A DNA stretch of 7,791 nt, from assembly GCA_023461115.1 (NCBI GenBank), contig JAEWOA010000164.1, positions 1 through 7,791 on the forward strand. The letters run 5' to 3'. Shown in pieces: positions 1-4,543 of this stretch. The stretch comes from Actinomycetes bacterium (GTDB lineage: Bacteria; Actinomycetota; Actinomycetes; Actinomycetales; Cellulomonadaceae). Below the pieces are notes generated by a model, which was not told the origin of the DNA, searched no databases, and was given only the letters and a program-made list of their open reading frames with translations. Within the stretch, counting starts at the first letter, position 1, and every line of letters begins with the position of its first letter. The position numbers were made by a program, and so were the translations under genes.

Positions 1-2
1 GC

Positions 3-773
3 TCAGACCTGGGTGCGCTCCCCCGGCACGAGCACGCGGTAGCGCGTGGGGTCCGACGACGCGGCGATCGCCGCGCGCAGCTCGTCGGGTCCCGAGCGGA
101 AGTGGCTCCACCCCTCGCTGTGCACGGGCGCCACGACGCGCGGGCGCGCGGCGTCCCCGAGCGCGACGAGCTGGCCGGACGTCATGGTGAACCGCAGCGG
201 CCCGGTCGAGCGGAACTGGACGCCGCCGCCGTGCAGCACGGCGACGTCGATCGCGGCGCGTGCGGCGAACCGTCGCACCTCGCGCGTCGCCACCGTGTCA
301 CCGGAGATCCAGACCCCGCCCTCGTCGGCCGCGAGCAGGAAGCCGACGACCGGGCCGGACAACGCCGCGACGACGGGTGGCCCGTGGCGGCCCGGCGCGC
401 CCTCGACGCGCAGCGGCCTGCGGCCCGGCGCCTCCAGCACGGTCGACTCCCCCGCGGCGAGCCCCCGCGCGCCCGGGTGCGCGAGGCGCCGCGCCGCGCG
501 CCGCGTGGTGAGGACCACCGGCACGTCGGCGAGGTACGCGCGGCCGGCGTCGTCGAGGTTGTCGGCGTGCTGATCGTGGCTGAGCAGCACGGCGTCGACC
601 ACGCCCACCTCCTCGGCCGTGCGGGCCGGCCCGGTCGTCTTGCGCGACGACGTGCCCCAGCCGAACGCGTACCGGCGGCCCGCGGGATCGAACGTCGGGT
701 CGGACAGCAGGCGCCAGCCGTCGAGCTCGACGAGCACGCTCGGCCCGCCCAGGTGCGTGAGATGCAGTTCCAC
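3..773 (-). CDS. MBL-fold metallo-hydrolase (metallo-beta-lactamase superfamily)
   Basis: Complete gene of 256 residues. It looks like a cytoplasmic metal-dependent hydrolase of the UlaG-like branch; the substrate cannot be told from sequence. The fold opens with a beta-strand start (HLTHLGGPSVLVEL, residues 4-17) and SDPTFDP (24-30). The metal-binding motif is SHDQHADN (65-72), in which His66, His69 and Asp71 match the family HxHxD core apart from spacing residues. Further likely ligands are His130, Asp159 in SGDT (157-160), and His218 in APVHSEGWSHF. No signal peptide or membrane segment is seen. The GTG start at 771-773 was chosen because the family's N-terminal strand begins right there; the open frame continues upstream only as a shadow of the lacI remnant. 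No clear Shine-Dalgarno sequence precedes it. It lies 40 bp downstream of the truncated lacI gene on the same strand. The superfamily is sure, the function unknown. Confidence 0.88.
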   Translation of the reverse strand: MELHLTHLGGPSVLVELDGWRLLSDPTFDPAGRRYAFGWGTSSRKTTGPARTAEEVGVVDAVLLSHDQHADNLDDAGRAYLADVPVVLTTRRAARRLAHPGARGLAAGESTVLEAPGRRPLRVEGAPGRHGPPVVAALSGPVVGFLLAADEGGVWISGDTVATREVRRFAARAAIDVAVLHGGGVQFRSTGPLRFTMTSGQLVALGDAARPRVVAPVHSEGWSHFRSGPDELRAAIAASSDPTRYRVLVPGERTQV

Positions 774-813
774 GCCGCCAACGTAGCGGGCCGTGGTCGG
801 CGCCGGGCGAGCG

Positions 814-1164
814 TTAGGCGGACGCGCGCCAGACGATCGGGGTGTCCAGCAGCACGCCGTCGAGCTCGGGCTCGGCGCCCGCGACCTGACGCAGCACGGA
901 CTCGGCGGCCCCGCGGCCCAGGCCCTCGGCGGGCTGGTGGACCGTGGAGAGCGGGGGCTGGCAGCGCAGGGCCCACGCGGAGTCGTCGAAGCCCACGACC
1001 CCGACATCCTCAGGGACGCGGCGCCCGGCCTCCCGGAGCGCGTCGATCACGCCTGCGGCCACGGCGTCGGACGCCGCGAACACGCCGTCGATGTCGGGGG
1101 CGCGGCGCAGCAGCGCGCGCATGCCCGCCCGCCCCTCGGGCATTCTCATGGGAGTGAGAATCAA
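814..1164 (-). pseudogene. LacI-family transcriptional regulator, C-terminal remnant
   Basis: About 106-116 residues matching only the end of the sugar-binding (periplasmic-binding-protein-like) domain of LacI/GalR repressors. The motifs in order are EGRAGMRALL (residues 10-19), GVFAASDAVAAGV (27-39), VPEDVGVVGFDDS (50-62), PPLSTVHQP (70-78) and the terminal DTPIVWRAS (107-115). Full-length members have roughly 330-350 residues, so the helix-turn-helix and about two thirds of the ligand domain are missing. An in-frame TAA at 1165-1167 lies directly before the longest possible start (TTG at 1162-1164); ATG at 1141-1143 is another possible start. The match ends near 1140, where the Fur-family gene's promoter begins. 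No N-terminal half is found in any frame nearby. A remnant left by deletion or rearrangement is most likely. An expressed small ligand-domain protein is possible but has no support. Confidence 0.8.
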
Positions 1165-1169
1165 TTAGA
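1142..1169 (+). promoter_or_regulatory. Candidate Fur/Zur operator and promoter ahead of the Fur-family gene
   Basis: An AT-rich island in very GC-rich DNA. It holds a perfect 7-bp inverted repeat, ATTCTCA at 1142-1148 and TGAGAAT at 1155-1161, separated by 6 bp. The 15-mer at 1155-1169 (TGAGAATCAATTAGA) agrees with a TGAAAATCATTTTCA-type Zur box at 11 of 15 positions by eye, but its right half is poor. TTCTCA (1143-1148) and TAGAGT (1166-1171), 17 bp apart, could be a weak -35/-10 pair overlapping the operator. Autoregulation of the downstream regulator is the inference; binding is not shown by sequence alone. Confidence 0.35.
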
Positions 1170-1185
1170 GTGGTGGCTTCCCTGC

Positions 1186-1225
1186 GATCGGAGAAGCCCA
1201 GTGATCGGAGAAGCCCAGTGATCGG
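1186..1225 (+). repeat. 17-bp tandem duplication carrying ribosome-binding site and GTG start
   Basis: The unit GATCGGAGAAGCCCAGT occurs at 1186-1202 and again, identically, at 1203-1219, followed by a partial third copy (GATCGG, 1220-1225). Each full copy holds a purine-rich Shine-Dalgarno-like GGAGAAG (1190-1196 and 1207-1213). Each is followed by CCCA and a GTG (1201-1203 and 1218-1220). The second GTG is the likely start of the Fur-family gene. The first opens a six-codon frame (MIGEAQ) whose TGA (1219-1221) overlaps the second GTG as GTGA. Confidence 0.9.
1201..1221 (+). other. Six-codon upstream micro-ORF overlapping the Fur-family start
   Basis: The codons are GTG ATC GGA GAA GCC CAG TGA. 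It has its own GGAGAAG at 1190-1196, spaced like that of the real gene, and its stop overlaps the gene's GTG by the same GTGA arrangement used between the transporter genes. It results from the 17-bp duplication. It could couple or dampen translation of the regulator, or be a neutral by-product. Its translation is inferred only. Confidence 0.4.
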
Positions 1226-1637
1226 GCAACGTGTCACACGGCAGCGGCGGGCCATCGGCGCCCTCATGGACGACCTCGACGACTTCCGCAGCGCGCAACA
1301 GATCCACGCGCTGCTGTCCGCACGCGGCGAGGACATCGGGCTCGCCACGGTGTACCGGACGCTCGGCGCGATGGCCGAGCACGGCGACTTCGACGTGCTG
1401 CGCACCGAGTCCGGCGAGTCGCTCTACCGCCGGTGCGAGCGCTCGTCGCACCACCACCACCTGGTGTGCCGCACGTGTGGCCGCACGGTCGAGGTGCAGG
1501 GGCCGGACATCGAGGCGTGGGTCGCCTCGGTGGGCGCCGGCGCCGGCTTCGCCGACCTGACGCACACGGTCGAGCTGTTCGGCACGTGCGCCGACTGCGC
1601 CGCCACCAAGTCCCCCACGCCCGGCACTCCCGGCTGA
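1218..1637 (+). CDS. Fur-family transcriptional regulator, probable Zur (zinc uptake regulator)
   Basis: A 139-residue metal-responsive DNA-binding repressor. The N-terminal winged-helix domain (about 5-75) contains RVTRQRRAI (5-13), SAQQIHALL (25-33) and the recognition-helix region GLATVYRTLGAMAEHGDFDV (41-60). The C-terminal dimerisation and metal domain has HHHH (78-81), CRTC (Cys84, Cys87), His116 and CADC (Cys124, Cys127). The two CxxC pairs form the structural zinc site of this family. The length is typical. The GTG at 1218 was chosen because family homology begins about there and GGAGAAG precedes it. GTG codons at 1170 and 1173 are also in frame, but that reading would cross the 17-bp duplication, which is not a multiple of three, so it is unlikely to be ancestral. 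The gene runs convergent to an ABC metal importer, which favours Zur over Fur or PerR. Fur family is sure; Zur is likely, and a manganese-sensing variant cannot be excluded. Confidence 0.9.
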   Translation: MIGQRVTRQRRAIGALMDDLDDFRSAQQIHALLSARGEDIGLATVYRTLGAMAEHGDFDVLRTESGESLYRRCERSSHHHHLVCRTCGRTVEVQGPDIEAWVASVGAGAGFADLTHTVELFGTCADCAATKSPTPGTPG

Positions 1638-1671
1638 GCTCGCACCCTCGCGTCGGGCTCACGCCCTCGGC

Positions 1672-1685
1672 CGCCGCTTGCGGCG
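1672..1685. terminator. Weak hairpin between convergent genes
   Basis: A 5-bp stem, CGCCG (1672-1676) and CGGCG (1681-1685), closes a CTTG loop 34 bases after the regulator's stop. There is no T-tract on either strand. It could help end transcription from either side together with the adjacent G-rich repeat, but short GC stems are expected by chance here. Confidence 0.2.
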
Positions 1686-1686
1686 C

Positions 1687-1733
1687 GGGGGCGGGTGGCG
1701 CGGGGGTGGGTGGCGCGGGTCGGGTGGCGTGGG
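1687..1733 (+). repeat. G-run repeat in the convergent intergenic region
   Basis: Three copies of a GGGTGGCGCGGG-like 12-mer start at 1693, 1708 and 1722 (the last reads GGGTGGCGTGGG). The stretch has seven runs of three or more G on the plus strand: 1687-1691, 1693-1695, 1702-1706, 1708-1710, 1717-1719, 1722-1724 and 1731-1733. Loops are 1 to 6 bases, which fits the usual G-quadruplex pattern. It lies in the gap between the Fur-family stop (1637) and the permease stop (1739). G-rich sequence continues into the permease gene's 3' end to about 1800. Confidence 0.75.
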
Positions 1734-1738
1734 CCCGG

Positions 1739-2743
1739 TCAGCGGGACGGGTGGGTGGCGGACGCGGGGCGGTGGGCTCGGGCGTGCTCGGGGGCAGCCG
1801 GGCGGCGCGGGGTCCAGCCACGGCGGGTGCGCGAGCGCCCGACCAGGCGGCACACGACGTAGATGACGAACGAGATCGTCGTGACGTATGGGCTGATCGG
1901 GACGTTGCCGCCGAGCGCGAGCATGATCCCGCCCACGGCGCTGACCACCGCGAACACCACCGAGAGCACCGGCACCATGACGGGCGACGCGCTGATGCGC
2001 GTGGCAGCCGCGGCGGGCGTGATGAGCAGCGAGAGCACCAGCAGCGCGCCGACCACCTGCACGGCCAACGCCACGGCCAGGCCGAGCAGCAGCATGAACG
2101 CGAACGACAGCGCCCGCACCGGCACACCGCGCGCCGCCGCGACGTCCGGGTCGATGCTCGCGAAGGTCAGCGGCCGCCAGAGCACCACCAGCCCGACGAC
2201 CACGACCGCGGAGATCCCGACGAGGAGCGACAGGCGCGTGTCGTCGACGGCGACGATCTGGCCCGTGAGCAGCCCGAACTTGTTGGCCGCGCGGCCCGGG
2301 TACAGGGACAGGAACAGGACGCCGAGCCCGAGCCCGAACGGCATCAGCACGCCGATGATCGAGTTGCGGTCCCGTGCGCGCGTGCCCAGCACGCCGATCA
2401 GCAGCGCCGCGAGCACCGAGCCGAGCACGGCCCCGAGCGTCACGTCCACGGCGAGCAGCAGCGCGGCGGCGGCGCCCGCGAACGAGAGCTCGCTGATCCC
2501 GTGCACCGCGAACGCGAGGTCCCGCTGCATGATGAACACGCCGACGAGGCCGCCGACCAGCCCGAGCACCGCGCCCGCGATCAGGGAGTTCTGCACCAGC
2601 GCGAGCAACGAGCCGTAGTCGCTGAAGTCGAACAGGCGGTTCCACCAGTCGTCGCTGGCCACACTGCTCCCCACACCGCTCGCCAGAGTGTTCGACACAG
2701 AGTTCGACACAGCGTTCGCCACGGCGTTCGTCAGCCCGTTCAC
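1739..2743 (-). CDS. Metal ABC transporter permease, ABC-3 family (ZnuB/AztB-like)
   Basis: A 334-residue inner-membrane subunit of a zinc/manganese-type importer (ABC-3, PF00950 family). Hydrophobic segments lie at about 44-70, 86-118, 128-147, 172-190, 212-245, 255-278 and 285-301. Family signatures include FAVHGISELSFAGAAAALLL (78-97), IIGVLMPFGLGLGVLF (129-144) and GALLVLSLLITPAAAATRI (232-250), the usual region contacting the ATPase. The GTG start (2741-2743) overlaps the ATPase stop as GTGA and has GAGGAG just upstream, so coupled translation is likely. There are two oddities. Residues about 4-20 are a four-residue-period repeat rich in Asn, Ala, Val and Ser (NAVANAVSNSVSN), encoded by 12-bp DNA repeats. 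The tail from about 303 is basic and Pro-rich, in the G-rich convergent zone. The family is clear; zinc versus manganese is open. Confidence 0.92.
   Translation of the reverse strand: MNGLTNAVANAVSNSVSNTLASGVGSSVASDDWWNRLFDFSDYGSLLALVQNSLIAGAVLGLVGGLVGVFIMQRDLAFAVHGISELSFAGAAAALLLAVDVTLGAVLGSVLAALLIGVLGTRARDRNSIIGVLMPFGLGLGVLFLSLYPGRAANKFGLLTGQIVAVDDTRLSLLVGISAVVVVGLVVLWRPLTFASIDPDVAAARGVPVRALSFAFMLLLGLAVALAVQVVGALLVLSLLITPAAAATRISASPVMVPVLSVVFAVVSAVGGIMLALGGNVPISPYVTTISFVIYVVCRLVGRSRTRRGWTPRRPAAPEHARAHRPASATHPSR
2690..2743 (-). repeat. 12-bp tandem repeats at the 5' end of the permease gene
   Basis: Four 12-bp units on the plus-strand reading start at 2690, 2702, 2714 and 2726: GTTCGACACAGA, GTTCGACACAGC, GTTCGCCACGGC and GTTCGTCAGCCC. 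A final GTTCAC at 2738-2743 contains the start codon. The period is in frame, so units can be gained or lost without breaking the gene. It encodes the repeating NAVA/NAVS/NSVS residues of the permease N-terminus. Confidence 0.85.
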
Positions 2744-3534
2744 GCCAGCTCCTCCTCGACGTGGTGGGCGTGGTCCTCGTCGCCCCCGACGATCACGACA
2801 CGACCCTGCGACCGCAGCACCTCGACCGGCGTGCCGTACAGGCGGGTCAGGTTCGCCGAGGTCAGGACGTCGTCGGGCGCGCCGATCGCGTGGCCCTCGG
2901 GCGCGAGGTAGAGCACGCGGTCGGTGTACGGCAGCACGGGGTTGATCTCGTGCGTGACGAAGACGACCGCGGTGCCGGTGGCCCGCCGGGTCTGGTCGAT
3001 CAGTGCGGTGACCTCGTGCTGGTGGCGCAGGTCGAGCGAGAGCAGCGGCTCGTCGCACAGCAGGAGCGAGGGTTGGGTGCCGAGAGCCTGCGCGATGCGG
3101 ACGCGCTGCTGCTCGCCGCCCGAGAGCAGGCCGAGCGGCACCTCCGCGTACGACGAGGCGCCGACCGCGGCGAGCAGCTCGTCGACGCGCGCGCGGTGCT
3201 GGCTGCGCCCGATCCCCCACCGGTCGCCGTCGATCCCCATGCGGACGAGGTCACGCGCGCGGACCGGGGTCGACGGGTCGATCAGCCGTTGCTGCGGGAT
3301 GTACCCGACCGCGCGCGATCCGCGCTTGGCGGGCGCGCCGAGGATCGTCAGGTCGCCGGCCGTCAGTGGGTTGAGGCCGAGGATCGCGCGCAGCAGGCTC
3401 GTCTTGCCGGAGCCGTTGGGCCCGAGCACCGTCAGGAACTCGCCCGCGCGCAGGTCCAGGTCCAGCCCCTCCCACACGGTGCGCGGCCCGTAGGCCAGCC
3501 GCGCGCCCGCCAGGCGCAGCACGGGCTCGCTCAC
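2740..3534 (-). CDS. Metal ABC transporter ATP-binding protein (ZnuC-like)
   Basis: A 264-residue cytoplasmic ATPase that powers the importer. All nucleotide-binding motifs are intact: Walker A GPNGSGKTS (38-46), Q-loop at IPQQ (79-82), signature LSGGEQQR (137-144), Walker B LLLCDEP (157-163), D-loop near LSLD (165-168) and the switch histidine in VTHE (His195). The GTG start (3532-3534) overlaps the binding-protein stop as GTGA, with GAGG a few bases upstream, and the gene's own stop overlaps the permease start the same way. The C-terminal tail carries a short acidic, His-rich stretch (GDEDHAHHVEEE, 251-262), which could bind metal but lies outside the ATPase core. The ATPase identity is sure; the metal-importer assignment rests on the sequence style and the operon. 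Confidence 0.95.
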   Translation of the reverse strand: MSEPVLRLAGARLAYGPRTVWEGLDLDLRAGEFLTVLGPNGSGKTSLLRAILGLNPLTAGDLTILGAPAKRGSRAVGYIPQQRLIDPSTPVRARDLVRMGIDGDRWGIGRSQHRARVDELLAAVGASSYAEVPLGLLSGGEQQRVRIAQALGTQPSLLLCDEPLLSLDLRHQHEVTALIDQTRRATGTAVVFVTHEINPVLPYTDRVLYLAPEGHAIGAPDDVLTSANLTRLYGTPVEVLRSQGRVVIVGGDEDHAHHVEEELA

Positions 3535-4412
3535 GCCAGCGCCTCGGCGAGCGCCGCCACGTTGTCGGTCATCCACGAGACGTAATCCTCGCCCTTCGGG
3601 AGCGTCTCCGTGACCGGGACGACCGGGACCGCGTTCTCGTGCGCCGCGGCGAGCACGAGCGTGGTCTGCGGACCGGTGGTCTGCTCGTTGTAGACCAGGG
3701 CGCGCGTGGCGCCGGAGGTGAAGAGCGCGAGCGTCGCCTCGAGCGCGGCGGGCGGTACGTCGGTCTCGTCCTCGATGGCCTCGGTGAACTCGGGCGGCGT
3801 GACGTCGACGAGCCCCGCGGCCTGGATCAGGTAGGCGGGGACGGGCTCGGTCGTCGCGACCGGCGCCCCGCCGTGCTGCGCCGCGATCAGCGCGATCGCG
3901 TCGGTCACCGGGTCGAGGCGCCGCTCGAAGCGCTCGGCGCGCGCGGCGTAGTCGTCGGCGTGCGCGGGGTCGAGCGTGGCGAGCTCGTCGGCGATCGCCT
4001 GCGCGACCGCGCGGACGCCGTCGACGTCGTACCAGACATGCTCGTTGTCGTCGTCCGTGTGCCCAGAGGCGTCGACGGCCACGACCACGGGCGGCGCGTC
4101 GTCGAGCGCGTCGAGCATCGTCGTGACGAAGTCGTCGTACCCGCCGCCGTTCGCGACGACGAGGTCCGCGCGCGACAGCGCGAGCTCGGTGCGGGGGCTG
4201 GCCTCGTACGAGTGCGGGTCGGCTGACGGGTCGTCCATGATCGAGGTCACCGCGACGTCGTCGCCCGCGACGTGCCGCGCGACGTCGCCCCACACGTTGG
4301 TGGACGCGACGATGGCGAGCCCGTCGTCGTCGGCCGCGCCCGACGAGCAGCCCGTGAGGGCGACTCCGACCGCCAATGCGGCCAGGACCCCCGCGACCGA
4401 CGCCTTGCGCAT
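3531..4412 (-). CDS. Metal ABC transporter substrate-binding lipoprotein (ZnuA/PsaA-type cluster A-I)
   Basis: A 293-residue extracellular, lipid-anchored metal-binding protein of the ZnuA family (PF01297). The signal peptide has a basic start (MRK), a hydrophobic core and the lipobox LTGC, with Cys22 as the lipidated residue. Likely metal ligands by position are His67 in DPHSYEAS, His125 in EHVWYD, Glu189 in ATTEPVPAYL and Glu269 in VTETLPKGEDYVSWM. A short acidic loop with His118 and His125 (HTDDDNEH) replaces the long His-rich loop of some ZnuA proteins. Zinc-type ZnuA usually has His at the third position, whereas manganese-type PsaA/MntC have Glu there and Asp at the fourth, so specificity is uncertain. 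ATG at 4410-4412 has GAGAGGT at 4421-4427, 8 bases upstream. It is the first gene of the importer operon, and its stop overlaps the ATPase start. Confidence 0.93.
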   Translation of the reverse strand: MRKASVAGVLAALAVGVALTGCSSGAADDDGLAIVASTNVWGDVARHVAGDDVAVTSIMDDPSADPHSYEASPRTELALSRADLVVANGGGYDDFVTTMLDALDDAPPVVVAVDASGHTDDDNEHVWYDVDGVRAVAQAIADELATLDPAHADDYAARAERFERRLDPVTDAIALIAAQHGGAPVATTEPVPAYLIQAAGLVDVTPPEFTEAIEDETDVPPAALEATLALFTSGATRALVYNEQTTGPQTTLVLAAAHENAVPVVPVTETLPKGEDYVSWMTDNVAALAEALA

Positions 4413-4420
4413 GTGGGCAC

Positions 4421-4427
4421 ACCTCTC
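4421..4427 (-). promoter_or_regulatory. Ribosome-binding site of the substrate-binding-protein gene
   Basis: GAGAGGT on the minus strand, 8 bases before the ATG at 4410-4412. It supports that start and the placement of the signal peptide. Confidence 0.7.
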
Positions 4428-4464
4428 GTTGCCGTCGACGAGCGACCAAGTCGGCCGCTCGTCG

Positions 4465-4479
4465 CGATAACGATAGCAG
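4465..4479 (-). promoter_or_regulatory. Candidate Zur-type half-site ahead of the metal-importer operon
   Basis: The minus-strand stretch reads CTGCTATCGTTATCG. Its right part, ATCgTTATC, matches the corresponding part of a TGATAATCATTATCA-type Zur box at 8 of 9 positions, while the left half is degenerate. It is the most AT-rich spot in the 131-bp gap (4413-4543) upstream of the binding-protein gene and lies 53-67 bases before its ATG. The rest of this gap shows no convincing -35/-10 pair and no terminator for the upstream gene. Confidence 0.35.
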
Positions 4480-4543
4480 TTCCCAACAAGGCCCCCGCGC
4501 CAGTCGACGACGCGCTCGCCGCCGACGTGCCCGCCGCCGACGG

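Noticed and set aside
774..1007. An N-terminal extension of the MBL-fold protein
   Set aside because: The extra residues are read from the lacI remnant in another frame, and the family's first strand begins at the GTG at 773.
1170..1217. An N-terminal extension of the Fur-family gene starting at GTG 1170 or 1173
   Set aside because: The added residues come from the 17-bp duplication and promoter region and do not look like Fur-family sequence. With a single repeat copy the extension would be out of frame.
1186..1225. Short direct repeats as a CRISPR or insertion-sequence footprint
   Set aside because: Two adjacent 17-bp copies without spacers and with no transposase or terminal inverted repeats nearby; a simple tandem duplication explains them.
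1433..2911. A 492-codon plus-strand open frame across the end of the regulator and the permease
   Set aside because: Low-complexity composition, no domain, and overlap with two well-supported genes; a shadow frame.
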